From NCBI RefSeq assembly GCF_011386835.1, contig NC_088792.1, forward strand, positions 46,924,882-46,988,881: a stretch of 64,000 nucleotides of DNA, read 5' to 3'. This DNA comes from Chrysemys picta bellii (lineage: Eukaryota; Chordata; Testudines; Emydidae). Position 1 is the stretch's first letter, and the number at the start of each line of letters is the position of its first letter. Made by a program: the position numbers and the translations under genes. Of the stretch, positions 11,049 through 23,825 are shown in pieces. The notes beneath the pieces are model-generated. The model was given only the letters and a program-made list of their open reading frames with translations. It was not told where the DNA came from and made no database searches.

Positions 11049-11413
11049 CTAGAGGAAAACCCACAGAGGAGAATAGTTATTGCACTTCGTAATGCATCTT
11101 GAGCTAAAATAAGAGTTAAACAATTTGTTTTAAAATGTACACTACTCTTTCTTTCACTGTGTTTAAACAACTGTTATGGCACCACTTCAGCAAAGCACTT
11201 AAGCGCATACTTAACACTGATTGACATCAGTAGGACTTAAGCATGTACGTATGTGTTTAACTGCACTGCTGGTTAATGTGATTAGTACATTGTTTTGATT
11301 TCAAATCCAACCCTACCTTCACAGCAGCAAATATCTCATACTATCTACAGAACAGAATCTGCTCTATTTCTTGGCAAAAATCTTCATGCTGCTATTTTAT
11401 CAATGACCTAACG

Positions 11414-11647
11414 CAGTGGTTCTCAAACTCTGGGACAGGACCCCAAAGTGGGTCACGACTCGATTTTAATGGGGTCGCCAGAGCCAGCATTAGACTTGCT
11501 GAGACCCAGGACTGTAGCCCTAGCTCCAGCCCCACCTGGGGCAGCAGCACTCAGGCTGTGACTCCCGCTCCACCCCCCCTTCTGGGGTCATGTAGTAACT
11601 GTTGTCAGAAGGGGGTCATGGTGCAATGAAGTTTGAGAACCCCTCAG
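11414..11647. mobile_element. hAT MITE in CYP51A1 intron 9
   Basis: Starts CAGTGGTTCTCAAACTCTG and ends AGTTTGAGAACCCCTCAG, the inverted ends typical of hAT non-autonomous elements. It is flanked by an 8-bp imperfect duplication (ACCTAACG at 11406-11413, TCCTAATG at 11648-11655, six of eight matching). The middle (GGGTCACGACT...) has no ORF. Confidence 0.82.
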
Positions 11648-11683
11648 TCCTAATGCAATTTCTTACTGTATCATTTGACTTAC

Positions 11684-11852
11684 CAGCACCAAATGGCACA
11701 TATGCAAACTTCTCTCCAGCTGTAGGGTTATCTTGGAGGTAACGGTCAGGTTTGAATTCTAAACTTTCTATCCAAGAATCCTTAAGTCTGTGATTAACAG
11801 TGGGAGAGACACAAACCTGATGACCAGGAGGAACAGTATAGCCAGCAACAGT
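11684..11852 (-). CDS. CYP51A1: CYP51A1 exon 9
   Basis: Acceptor CCTCGTAG, donor GTAAGT, 169 bp. It encodes [20 protein letters not shown] and then [37 protein letters not shown]. This is the beta-sheet, meander and start of the heme loop (FGAG). The phase, 56 codons plus one base, is completed by exon 10. Confidence 0.96.
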
Positions 11853-14693
11853 CTACGAGGGGAGGAGGGGGGAGAAATAAAAAAAAAAAAAAAAGTTCTG
11901 TTACAAAAAGCAGTTCTCCCTTTTCTCTTCTACAAAAGTTCTCCAAAGTGTCATCCACAACTTGGCTTATAAAGAGTTGCGGTTTTTTTAGCTGAACAAT
12001 TAGAGCAGTCTAACTGGTTAGACCTCATCTGGAATACTATGTTTAAGTCTCACACCGATGGTCAAGAAAGATGAATTCAGTCAAAACAGGTGCAGAGAAG
12101 AGCTATTAGGAAGATATGGGGAATGGAAAACCAATTATGAGACTATTTTGCCAGGGTAAACAAACCAAGCTCTTAAAGGCTGAGAGGAGACAGCTTTAAA
12201 TAGCTCTTCTCCCTCTTTGGTGTATACCCTTGGTGTATTTATAAAGGACAATGTTGGCATAAGAACAAATGGATATAAACTGGCCATGAATAAATTTCAT
12301 CTGGAAATTAGAAGATTTCTAACCGTCAGAGAAATGAGGTTCAGGAACAGCTTTCCAATATGAGTAGTAGGAGCAAACAACTTAAAACTAGTTAAGATGC
12401 AGCTTGATAAATTTATCAACAGTAGTGTAGGGTGGGGAGGTCATCTGTGGTAGTAGGGGACTAGACTCAATGACCAAAGAGATCCTATGTTCCTAACTAG
12501 GTACTGTATTCGGATGAACTGTATGCAAGGTACTGTATTCAGATAATTGCTTATGAACACTGAGTGAGCTCATTTACCCCGCACAAATTCTTCTTTTAAA
12601 AAAATAAAATAAAAAAGGTACAGGCTGCACAATAATGATTTTCCAGTTTTGGTGAAAATGTTTCATATTAATCACTATGCCACAGTAAATATACTTTCAA
12701 GAATACTTTGCTCCCATCTTATGTACAGCAAGTTTATTTGGGACACAGTATGTAAGTGTAGATGTTAAGTAAATATAAAGACAAAACAAGTACTGCCAGC
12801 GGAATGCAGTAGAACAGACTTTACAGCAAGACAATGAAGTTATGTGACTGCAGGCTAGGAAATAGAGCCAGCTGTGCTTGGGGAGACTGATCAAGACTGA
12901 CAGAAGTAAAAAAAAATTAAAAAGAAAAAAAGGAAAGTATGAAAGGAAAGGAAATGCCACTGCCATCCTTTTTCTTTTAAGTGTTGCACACCATTTTGCA
13001 AATCTTCAGAGCTTTTGGTAATTATGCCCCAGGCTTTTTTTTAATTACTACTACAGTCTACTCATTAATCTCTAGATTCTGTTTCACCCAGCCCTCACTG
13101 CCTGAAGACTAATCTGGAAAGATGCATGTTAGGGTAAAAGATGCTGACATTACTACTGTGCTGGCTCCCTTCCAAAGATGAGACTGTGTCCCCGTGACCC
13201 TAGCCATGACCATGCATGTCACGTGAGAAAATGTTGAGCTTATTTTCACACACAAAAAGGGAGCTGAAAAAGCCTCCTATTGAAGGGGTCTCTTACCCAC
13301 AAATGTTCTGTAGTATCTTTGTGTGATTTTTTTGTTGTTGTTGTTCATTTAAAGAAAATTTAAATAGGGAAAGACAAGATTAAGAAAATTTGTCAGTTGC
13401 ATTAGAAGCAATATTGGTCATCCAATCAAGGATAGTAGCCTGAACCTTGAGAAATATCTGTAAAGGGCCATCAAGAGAAAAGTTTAAAGACAAAAAGGGT
13501 GTTTGGAGAGAAAAAGCTTTCTGGTTTCTCATGCATGCATACAAAAAGAAACGGAACAGTGTGTGTTACACAAGAGAAAAAGCTTCCTTTCCTTGGAGTT
13601 AAACAAGGTATTTTCAGAGTGAATGAGCCTGTGTTATAGCTCCATCTATTGTTGAACTAGACTGAACTGAAAATAGTATGAGGCAGTAAGGAAAGTATCC
13701 CTTTTTTCTCCCCTTAAAATGTTATACATAGTAATATACCTGTGATCACCAGCTTGACTTGTTCATCCCTGATAGCGAGCTTCCAACAGAACTAGACCTC
13801 TTAATACCCGCCTATGCAAAAAACTTAGCTGCAATAGGTCATTCAAGTGAGCATCCAAACACCACAAACAGTAAAAAATAAAAAAAACGTTTAAAAATAC
13901 ACACACACACCCTGTAGAGAGAGGTTTTTTTAAATTGTTTGTGCTTAAGTGGACAGACAGAGGTAATCAGACTACTTAATATCAGACACAGATAGGCTGA
14001 GCACTGACTTCAGCTAATATGCATTGCAGAAGGATATGTGAGGTATATCGGGTAAGAAAGGCAGGGTACTAACAGGTTAGAAAAACTGCAAATCAAACTA
14101 AGACCAAGAGGCGAGAGATGAAAAGTTCACAGTAGATAGAAATGTGTTTTCTCCAAAGTACAAAGGAACAAGTGTCAACATAGGAGACAGAAGGCCCTTC
14201 AGGAGGAAGCAAGATTAGTTTACCAACAGAAATACCACACTACAATAAATAAAGTTAAATATACTAATTTCATGTTCACAAGTGCCAAAAGTAGACAAGT
14301 TCCAAGGCAGGGGAAATCCTGATCTTTATGTCCTTAACTGAAAAGTGTATAACAGACCCACAGCACCAGTGATTTAGCGAGGTACACAATGCCACAACAA
14401 GTAGTTCTCTGATAAACAGATGATGGCTGCTGACTCCCAAACTCTTCTTCATTTTCCCTGGTCTGACAGGAATAAGCTCAAACCATCACATTCCAGTCCT
14501 CCTATGCCCCTGTGCTAATTAGTGTGCCGCTCACTGCACTAATCTCATTGTTGGTGACACATTTGCTAAGTTAAAAACCTAGTTTGGACTTGCATCCTTT
14601 CTGACTGTGTCATTCCCTATCTGCTACAGGATTACAATTAATTTACATTACAGCCACACCACTGATCTGGATAGAATCAACAAATATGCTCAC
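11853..14693 (-). other. CYP51A1 intron 8
   Basis: Contains an A run near 11880, the CR1 relic at about 12005-12500 and a short CA repeat near 13905. Elsewhere it is AT-rich with no recognisable gene. Confidence 0.55.
12005..12500 (+). mobile_element. CR1-like LINE 3' relic
   Basis: Translating the plus strand in pieces gives degenerate CR1 ORF2 C-terminal phrases (around LVRPHLEYYV, then a KMNSVKTGAEKSY-like stretch and later NGYKLAMNKFHLEIRRF), broken by several stops and frameshifts. It ends with the typical AGATCCTATGTTCC tail. It is an old, 5'-truncated copy. Confidence 0.75.
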
Positions 14694-14789
14694 CTGGGGA
14701 GTTCTGGCCATTCTCATCATGGTCATTATAGGAGGTCTAAGCCTTAAAGTTTCTTTTAGGCAGCGGTCCAGCATGTTCAGCTCCTTCAG
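14694..14789 (-). CDS. CYP51A1: CYP51A1 exon 8 (K helix, ExxR)
   Basis: Acceptor ATATTTGCAG, donor GTGAGC, exactly 96 bp, phase 0 at both ends. It encodes [32 protein letters not shown]. The K-helix ExxR motif (E-T-L-R), which with the meander Arg forms the P450 structural core, is intact. CYP51 family substrate-channel residues follow (PPIMTMMR). Confidence 0.96.
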
Positions 14790-14918
14790 CTGCAAATATA
14801 GTAAACTTTATCAGTTGCCTTCTGATTTAGGAATATTTAACATTCATAAATCAGTATTTTTCCATTTGAAAAATACATGTGATGAGCTGCTCATATTTTA
14901 AATACATAATTCCAAATA

Positions 14919-15773
14919 CCGTATATACTCATTCATAAGTCAAATTTTTTTAGTAAAGAAGGGAAGCACCAGAGAAGAGGGTCAGCTTATGAACGGGTAT
15001 AAAGAGGGAGAGGTGGGACACAGCCCTACCCCCCAACAGAGGGAGCAAGGAGAGGCAGCACAGCCAGCAGAGACAGAAGGGAAGAGGTGGGACTAGAGTC
15101 TCTCCGCTTCTGGCCACGCTGCTCTCCCCCCAGCCTCTGAAGCAGCTGCAGCTCCAGGGCTGGCAGACTGCAGCCGTGCCACTCGGCCCCACCCCCCAGA
15201 GCAGGCTGTGCCCACGCCGCCCGGGCGCTGGAGCACGCTGTGGCCACGCCACCAGGCCCAGCCCGCTGGAACATGCTGCAGCCGTGCCGCCCGGTCTGGC
15301 CTGCCGGAGCAGGCTGCGGCCGCACTGCCCAGCCTGCTGGAGCAGCTCCAACCAGGCCAGAGACATCCCAGATAAGGTGGGAAGGGATGGGGTGGGGAGA
15401 GTGTGGGGGTCCCGGGCTAGGGGTGGGGTCACGTGCGGGGGGGTCACAGGGGTTACTCCCCCGACTCCCAGCTTCTGCCCCCCCAAAAAAATTTCCCCAC
15501 CAGTTGCTGTCCCAGCCCATCAGGGTAAGCCGCTGGCACGCCGGAACACTTTGTTTACTTAGTTTTACCTCCGTGCCTGCGGACGCTCGAGGTAAACAAA
15601 CCATCTCAGCCCACCAGCGGCTTATCCTGATGGCCTGGGAGCCAAAAAGTTTGATGACCCCTGAATTATAGGGTCGGCTTATGAATGGGTCATAAAAAAT
15701 TTCCACATTTTTACTTATCCATATTGGTGGGGTCAGCTTATTAACGAACTAGCTTATGATCGAGTATATACGG
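14919..15773. mobile_element. Mariner-like element with a nested hAT MITE
   Basis: The ends CCGTATATACTCATTCATAAG and CTTATGATCGAGTATATACGG are inverted and are flanked by TA (14917-14918 and 15774-15775). The interior is GC-rich and open in several frames, but the composition is Pro/Gly/Ala-biased and matches nothing I know. Near 15520-15655 lies a second fold-back: GGGTAAGCCGCTGGC pairs with CCAGCGGCTTATCC, and it ends TTTGATGACCCCTG, a hAT-type terminus, so a small hAT MITE is probably nested inside. Confidence 0.78.
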
Positions 15774-16039
15774 TATATACTTCACTAGCTACCCTGTTTG
15801 TTTGTGCTTCTTCATTTGATTTAATTAAAAAAAGATTCCACTATCCAGGAGGTGATGTTAGAATACAAGTTACCACCAAAACCTGCTTTCATTCACCAAG
15901 TTCAAGGATATGAGCATCTAGCATGTGTGTGACATAGATGCTGTAATTGTAACAAAGTATTTGATTAAGAGTTTAAACACTTTCATAAATTAACTTTCAG
16001 GCTATCTTTAAATTTTTGAAAATGATATAACAAACAAAC

Positions 16040-16235
16040 CTGGTCATAATGTAGGGGCCTCAAGTCTTCTCCACAAACTGCTTTCTGTTCTGCATAGCAT
16101 TGTTCTTGTATTGATTTGTCTCTAGCTAAAAAGAAGCCAAGCCAAGCACTGGTGGTAGAAGACGTATGCTGGCCTGCTAACAACAACCCAATAAGCATTC
16201 CAGCAATCTCATCGTCTGTCAGCGAACGGCCATCC
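16040..16235 (-). CDS. CYP51A1: CYP51A1 exon 7 (I helix)
   Basis: Acceptor AATCTAG, donor GTTTGT, 196 bp. With the preceding exon it reads [20 protein letters not shown] and then [17 protein letters not shown]. The I-helix oxygen-activation motif AGQHTSS, with the His-Thr pair typical of CYP51, is present. It ends ...RPLHYDQ at phase 0. Confidence 0.97.
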
Positions 16236-17618
16236 CTAGATTAAGGAAATAAAATACATTCTAGCTTTACTTGATTAGGTATCCAGATATAGTGCCATAC
16301 ATCATGTTAAATGATTGTAGTTACTTTTAGCTTCAGTTTTTTTCCTTCTTCCAGTTGGGGAACTGCAGAAGCATGGGAAAGAAGAGAGATTGCAATGCAA
16401 GGAGCTAGAGAGAAAGTCATCACATGGCTGCCATGAGGGTGAAAAGCAACAGCTATCTGACAGCTGCCTCCAACATTTGGCTAAGCATCTACAATAAATT
16501 ACCTCCTAACCTTTTGATCTACACTTAAACACAGCTAGTAATGAACCTGGCAAGACCACACCTGAAGTCCGCCATTTGTACGTGGAATTTTACTGAATCA
16601 ACAATGCACAGACAGTTCTTTTTTTTTCTACTGAGAACAGAGGTGTGAGAAAGGGTCTGTCAATATATTTTTCATGGTAAGAGAAACTGCTGAAAGATTT
16701 CAAAAGAGGCTTGAGGGCAACAGAGAAACTGGAGGCATCCAGCAGGGGTACAGTTGAGAAATGAGGCATGCAACAGAGGTACAGTCTAACTCCTGTAGTA
16801 CATAATGGAAATTAAATTTAAAAACCAACCACCTTGGTTAGTCTACAGAAATTGAGCTCAAGAGGGCTTTTGAAATATGGGACTTGAAGATAAGAAGCCT
16901 GGGAAGCTTTCCAGAGATGACTAGAAGACAACTTTACTGGTTTGGGGAGAGACACCAATAGTGGCATATCCTCTCTGGAAGAGACTCCTGATAAAATCTG
17001 CATTATGGAAACATTGAGATGACCTCATCTAGTGAGGTTAGAATTCCTTGCCCTAAGGATTGATAAATAGGTTGGGTAAGTGAGATGGAAAACGAGGCTG
17101 TTAGGCTGACTAAGGGGGAAGGGAAGGGTTTTGCTTCCTACCTGTGTAACATCTTTCTTCTTTATAATTAAGATAAGGAAGCCTAGCTCCCTGAACTTTG
17201 CACAGTATTCAGGTGGGGTATGTTATGCAAACCATTTATTTTATTTTAGTCTGATTTTTCTTTCCAATTTTAAAATCAATCTTGTTGTTAAGAAATCTAC
17301 TGTTTGGGTGCTTCACACAGTCTGCACCCTAAACAAAGTGAAATCCTTCAGCCTCTAGAGGGAGGTGGCAAAAAGGCCTAAATTTCACCCATTATCCTCA
17401 TCAACATGGCATGGAAAGAAGTGTTCTCTCCAAAAGCCTATACAAAGCTGCATACAAGGGGAGAAAGCCAAATAACCCAAGGAAGAGATGTGAGGCGGGT
17501 GACAAGAGTCATGCGGCAATGACTTGGGAAATTTTGGTAAATGAAGCATACCCTGTTAAAGTACTAAGCACTTCCCCCTTATACTTCTAAATGGCAAACC
17601 TTCAACACTTTCACTTAC
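16236..17618 (-). other. CYP51A1 intron 6
   Basis: AT-rich intronic sequence with a short T run near 16620. No transposon ends or genes recognised; the open stretches at 16818-17003 and 17131-17358 look random. Confidence 0.55.
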
Positions 17619-17738
17619 TTATACGTAACATCCAGCAATGTTTGGACCATGTCATCCTCCCTTTCCCCAGATTGACGGCGTTTCCGGATTACTTTATAGA
17701 AAATGTTCTTTATTTCTCTGTGTGCTCTGTCTCTACGT
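17619..17738 (-). CDS. CYP51A1: CYP51A1 exon 6
   Basis: Acceptor GAATTACAG, donor GTAAGT, 120 bp. With its neighbours it reads [21 protein letters not shown] and then [20 protein letters not shown]. This is the basic G-helix region that contacts the membrane side. It was placed by splice sites and phase because it has no long ORF of its own. Confidence 0.93.
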
Positions 17739-18529
17739 CTGTAATTCAAAGCATTTTTATTAGGGTCTGTATATAAAATAAACACACAAAATGCTGTAAA
17801 TACTTATCAAATATGCAGAATTTTTCTTTGCAAATAATCAGTGAAAATCCAAAAGATTGTTTAGATAAAATGCCTAAAATACTTATTCACAAAGTTTTCA
17901 CTAGTCAGTGACATATCAGTCATTTACTACCCAAATATTATTAACTAGGTCATAGTCATTTCAGATACCATTTTGAGGAGCAGAACAGGCACAGAGCAGA
18001 TTAGGTATTTGATCTGATAGGTGTAATTGCATCAAGGATTTTGGGGAATATGGAGTGGATAATGTGCATCACAGTACAATGCGCGCACCAGAAACACAAA
18101 GGAACATAAGACTGGGAAAACTGGTTCAGGTTCCATTGAGCTGATGAGATGGGCCAGAGAGATAGCTGCTTTGTGTTATAACATGCCTCAACCCACCCTG
18201 CAATTAAGCACAAATCATAACAGTGTTGTTGCCTAAACTGGCCTATACCATAACTCTGTTCATTTATACTAAGTATCCTGTAACACCTTGCATTTGCTGA
18301 AGCAAGCATTTGGCATAAGCAGATAGGAAACGTGTCAAAATCGAGATACATTCATGCTATGACTTAGTGCAAGGTAGAGAAGTACCTTCATGGACCAGTA
18401 CCTGGAATGCTAGTATCCAAAACAAGGATGAGGAAGGAACAGAACAAGAAGTTTGGGAACTGGGACAAACTAATGGGTTGGATTTTAGTGACATGTAAAG
18501 AGATATGTAACTTGTAAAATCATCATATA

Positions 18530-21500
18530 AATACTACCCAGCTGAAATGCATAACTCTGTGAGCAAATCTTCTGCCTAAGGTGAATGTAACATCACTGCA
18601 CGAGACAGCTTCCCAGAGACTGGTATCATGGAGAACCTTTTCCCTGTACGACATTATTGTTGGCTTAGAGCAATAAACCTGACTGACATTAGTTATTTGG
18701 TCTCTTGAACATATGTCATATCTAACCAAAGTGTGGTCAAGGAGCTGACTATACAATTTCAACAAAAGCATGCACTAAGTCCAGGTTGCTGCCTTCCAAA
18801 TCTCCTGAATGGAGAGGTTTGCCAGCAAGGCCACAGAGATAGACTGTGCCCTGGTGGAATGTGCTTTCACATAGTTGTGTGGCTACAGATCAGCTAACTG
18901 ATAACATGTCCAGATACACTATGCGATCCAGTTTGATATTCTCTGTGAAGATATGGCCTGCCCTTTAAGACCCTCTGCACAGGCCAGGAGCAGTCTGGGC
19001 AATTTTTGGAAGGATTTAGTGCTGTCCAGGTAGAACAAAATGGCTCTGCGCACTCAAAGGGGATGTAATTCCTGTTCGATCTACTGGTATGAAATTTGAG
19101 AAAGAATACAGGTAGGTTAATAGTTTCATTAGCGTTGAATTCAATCAACATCTTGGGCAGGAATCTAGGATGCGGACTCATGGATATTTTGTCCAATTGA
19201 ATAATGTATACAGTAGTCCTACCATCAGGGGCTGGAGCTCTGACTCTCCAGGCAGAGATAATAGCCAAGAGGAAGGTTACGTTCATTGACAAATAAGGTA
19301 AGAAGCATGTGGTCGGAGGCTCAAGGGCGGTGTCACAACCCAGTGGCCCCCTCCCTCAGGGGGTCCCCTGGGGAGGCAGATCAGCATTGTATGTTGCTAA
19401 CCTGTTGCAAGCATTGCAAGGCATTTTGGGTCAGGTTAAAGGTCTGACTGTGGAGTGGAAGATTCCTTTGCAGGTTGCGAGAGGCCAAAGGGGGAGAGGA
19501 GAACGGGTTAACGCAATGCCTCAGCTCAAAATCGGAAGATAGGACGCCGATAGGAGGTCCAAGGTCACTGTGCTCGAATAGACTCTACGCAGCCAAGAAG
19601 CCTGTTATCTGGATCTCACCCACCCCAGCCAACCGTGAGAAAGGAGAACTAAGCTGAGCAGGACTGCAGAGAGTGCAAAAACAAGTGGGACGGTGAAGGC
19701 CAGCGAGGGGGAAAAACAAAGTCTCACATCCCTGAAGCTGGTGTGTTTTGGGAATGCTGAGGAAGCCACAGAAAGCCGGTTTGGACTGGTACAAAGAGCA
19801 CGAGGAACAGAGGTCCCTGAACGAAATGCCCCCGAAAGAACCCAGGACTTAAAACCCTCCTGATAGCTGAAGCAAGTTAGAGATCAACAGTGGACCCTGG
19901 ACGGCTTGTGCACAAGACAGAACTCTCGTCCACCCTTCCCCCCCTCTTCTTCTGACGTTACACCCAGGCTTGGCCAGCCTCGGATCGTGCGTGTGAGAGT
20001 ATGAAAGTGGGTTATGGCTGGGGCACTAACGCTTTCTTTCTTTCCCTGAGTGACGTGGGAGCATTCCCCGCACTCACCGCTGTTATTTTATTAATAAAGC
20101 TTTAACACTTAGACCCTTGGTGTGCTCCTTCATCTACTCCCCTAACGATCCTGCGGCCTCAGGCCTGATCACCTGATGCCTCAGGCAGATTGGTAACAGA
20201 AATCTGTCACAGCGGGGGAGGGGTTCCATGAGTTATGTGAAGTTCAGGTTGAGATCCCACATTGGAGCCAGATCCCTGACCAGTGGGATGAGCCTTGCAA
20301 TGCGCTTCAAAACCTCTTCAGTGGGGTAAAACCAAAAACTGGTCAATGAGCAGGTGGATCACAGAGATGACCAGAAAGTGCACCAATATCAAGTTTGGTG
20401 AGACACTGGAATGCTTGAGATGCAGCAGGTAGTCCAGAATATACTGGATGCTAGCAAGGACATGGGACATCTGATATTACATCACCCAATGTGAGAATCT
20501 TATCCACTTGGAGAGAAGTGGATATAGTGGAGGTCTTTCTGCTATTAATATGAATATTCTGAACATCCTGAGAACTGGCTAGCTCTATTGACATCAGCCA
20601 GCAAGCATCCACACTGTCAGGTGAAGGGATGCTCATGTCTTGGTGCAAGATTGAGCCACTGTTATGAGCAAGGTTGGGGATCATAGGCAGAGAGATAGAA
20701 GGCACTACAAAGAGGTTGTAAAGCTCCCTGAACCACATCTGCCTTAGCCAATATAATCCTCATAGCCCCAGTATGGCCTTCTCCCACTTGATCTTCTGCA
20801 GAACTGTAGGTAGCAGAGGGATGCGGGGGGCGGAGAATGCATAGAAGAGATTCTCTGTCCAAGGAAGGAGAATCATATCTGACAGGACTACATCCTTCCC
20901 AAGAGCAAAAATGTCATTGTTCTGTGCTCTTGCAAAAAAAGGTCTATGTGGAGGACCCCAGAGCCTAAAGAGGTCCCAAATGACCCCTTGTAGAAAGACT
21001 GTCTGCCTTCACATTGTCTAATCTGGGGAGATGGTCTGCAATACACCATGGTATTGCTTTATCAGCAAAGTCCCAAAAGGTGAATGGCTTCCTGGCATAG
21101 AGCAAGGGACCTGGCCTCGGCACTTACCACCACCTATTTAAGTAGAACACAACTGCTATATTGTTCCTCATTGCCAGGACTAATTGACCATGAATCACAG
21201 GAAGGAAGGCAGGGCAGGCACTGTGCATGGCCCTGAGCTCTAGGCCGTTGATATGTGAGGCCCTACACAGTTAAATTGTCCATAAGGGTTCCCCATCCAG
21301 ATGTGAAGGCATCAGTGACCATAGTTCTCAAGGGTGAACCGGGAGTACATGGGACTCCCCTGTGCATGTTGCAAGGGTCTGTCCACCAATCCAGAGACTG
21401 AAGAACCGTCAGGAAAAGATGCACCACCTTGTCTAGACAGTGACATCTTGGGCAGTAGACTGAGAAGAGCCGAGCCCGAAGATGCCTGAACTGGAGTTTT

Positions 21501-22985
21501 GCAAATGAGGTTACAAAAGGTACACACTGCCATAAGACCTTGCAGCAGGAAGCAAGACCTCACCCACTCTAAAGGCTGGGACTGTAGGTGGAAGCAAAGA
21601 GTGAATACGGCATGAAATCTGTTGAGTGGTAGGGAGGCTGTTGCCGTGAACGCATCAAGAATGGCCGCAATGAACTCTATCTGCCCGTGGGTATTAACAT
21701 GGACTTTCTCATTCACCAGCAGGCCCAAACATTGGAACATCTGCAGGATACACAAGACATGGGTCTGGACTTCTGACGGCGAGTGTCCCCTCACCAGCTA
21801 GTTATCCAACTATGAGAACATCTGAATGCCAGATCTTCTCAGGTGAGCGGTTACCACTGCAGTGTGCCTGGTAAATACATGGAGTGCTGCAGACAGTCAA
21901 CAGGCAAGGACCAGTATTGGCAGTATTTCCTGTTGAACATAAACCTTAGGAAATGCCTATGTGCCAGGGGTATTACAATATGGAAACAGACATCTTTGGG
22001 ATTGACAGCAGCATACCAGTCCTTCTGCTCCATTGCTCTGGAGAAAGAATCAGCGGCAGCCAAAACTGTCTGCAGTGCTGTTCTGCCCACTAAACAGTCC
22101 TCCACCAGGATGGTGCAAAAGTTCTGCCTGTAATCTTGTGGAACCTTTCCAATAAATGGTTGTAATGCACACTAGATACATGATCATATTTCTCTAAGAC
22201 CACTATCCGCATCTGGAATCTTGATGAGAAGTGAGCTTTATGACCCAGGAGATAGAGGTGTTTAGCCTCTTTATCCTTAGGGGTCACCTTCTGACAACTC
22301 CGATGAGTCCTCTCAATGGCTGTGATTATATGACCAGGATCATGGAACTGCATGGGATTAGAACAATTTGCAGCTGGGATTTGATACCATCTATCAGTTC
22401 GCTTGGATGTCAGTACCAGCCACAGGTCTTTTGTGAGCTCCAGGCGGCCTTTGTTGATTGGGCTCACTATGCGCCCTATTGACAAGAAGTCATGGATGTC
22501 GAGGACCTTGTGCAGCGTGTCCTAAATCTCCTTGGTGGTTATCTCCAGGGTTGCTGCTACCCTCCCAAAAAAAGGTCCTAAACAGTTTGTAATCCTCAGG
22601 GGTAGAGGCTGACTGATCCTGTCTGGCAACAACACTGTGGCCAGTATCACCCATTCCTCTCAGATGGCCTGCTATACCAGGGAGGGAGGCTGAGACTGTT
22701 TGCACCAAGAAGATCAGTCCTTAATAGTACTGAGGACCCAAAAAGGGACATATGCCATGCTCATATGGTACCAGAGCCCAAAGAGGTTATCAATCATCTC
22801 AGTACTAGGCTAGATCAGTGCTGTGCTCGGCCGAAGGCCACAAGTAAGTAGACCTGGATCCTCTAGACAAAGCTGATGCTGCCAAGCCTTGAGCTCTGGC
22901 TTGGGATGGCTGCTAGCTTTCCTGCAAGTCAGAGGATAAGAGTGAACAGCAGACATCTGGAAGAGCAGGAGCTCACCCCATACGT
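18530..22985 (-). mobile_element. Decayed DIRS retrotransposon in CYP51A1 intron 5
   Basis: Read from high to low coordinates on the minus strand, degenerate pieces follow DIRS order. Gag is at about 22960-22060 (FFGRVAATLEITTK, DKEAKHLYLLG, VVLEKYDHVSSVHYNHLLER). RT is at about 22050-21850 (EQKDWYAAVNPKDVCFHIVI) and 21790-21500. The methyltransferase-like segment is near 20850-20600 (WPRQMWFREL). Tyrosine recombinase is near 20450-20220 and, beyond a solo LTR, 19290-18530 (MNVTFLLAIISAWR). Gag is fused directly to RT around 22050, a large internal deletion. Many stops and frameshifts show it is dead. The outer limits are estimates. Confidence 0.85.
19331..20211 (+). mobile_element. Solo LTR (Gypsy-like) with GCGG target duplication
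   Basis: Starts TGTCACAACCCAGTGG and ends AATCTGTCACA, giving inverted TGTCACA/..TCACA-like ends, flanked by GCGG at 19327-19330 and 20212-20215. Near the 3' end it has TTATTAATAAAGC (a poly(A) signal on the plus strand, about 20090-20100) and a TGTGCTCC context. At 881 bp with no internal coding region it is a solo LTR. It interrupts the recombinase region of the decayed DIRS element. Confidence 0.85.
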
Positions 22986-23650
22986 GTAAGGGTGACACGA
23001 CCCAAAGGATGAATCATCAAAGCTGCCAGGGTCTATACAATTATACTATGCAAAAAAACAAAATATGTTAATTATTTGTGGTAGCCATTTTAATTCTAAA
23101 GTTTTAATACAAATGAATTTAAGACAAGATGCAAACAAACCCATGTGCTTGTGCAGAACTTGAAGGATCAGACCCAATATAATAAATATCTTACATAAAA
23201 GTTATTTGCTTTGTAGAAAATGAACAAAGCTTCAAAAAGTGCTTTGAACTAGATCAGTATATACTTAATTACATACACTAAATTTAGGTAGCTCAATTAT
23301 ACTGAATTAACATGTTTAGAAACTCCCAAACCCTCATTCTTAATGCTTTGACTCAAATTTAGGTACTCAATAGTTGTGGGGATAACATTTAGTTATGCTG
23401 TAATTGTTACACTTTTAGGCATGCTATAGGTCTTATGCTTTTAGATGTCAGTTAAAAGCAACTGCCTTCCTAATTTCTAGTTGAGGTTACACCATGAAAA
23501 TAGTATTTTGATAAACTCCCCTACAGGAAATATCCTTTTATTCCATTTTTATTTAAAATTCATATTTACTTAAAACATACTCTAAGAAAGAGCTGAAACA
23601 GGCACAGAAGTTTCTTAAGTATATACTGTTTAACATGTTATTTTTGGTAC
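22986..23650 (-). other. CYP51A1 intron 5, remainder
   Basis: AT-rich sequence between the DIRS relic and exon 5. Nothing recognised. Confidence 0.5.
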
Positions 23651-23825
23651 CTGAAGCTAGGTAAAGGAAGCCAACCTGGCAGAAGCCAAGCTGCATGAGT
23701 AAATCCCCCATCCAGATCAGCATACAGTTGTGCCACCTTCTCATTGAGTAAGTTTCTGATCTCCTTCCCATGTAAACAATGACTTGCTGTCAAAATAATG
23801 AGCTCTGAAAGAGCTTCAAACAAAT
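23651..23825 (-). CDS. CYP51A1: CYP51A1 exon 5
   Basis: Acceptor TTTATTCAG, donor GTACCA, 175 bp. It encodes [40 protein letters not shown] and then [19 protein letters not shown]. The [13 protein letters not shown] segment is the strongly conserved C-helix/active-site wall of CYP51, and the [11 protein letters not shown] stretch is the F-G loop facing the membrane. Both borders agree with the exon phases on either side. Confidence 0.97.

Noticed and set aside
15026..15706. 226-codon minus-strand and overlapping plus-strand open frames
   Set aside because: They lie inside a GC-rich mariner-like MITE core, are open on both strands and are Pro/Ala/Gly-biased; this is composition, not a gene.
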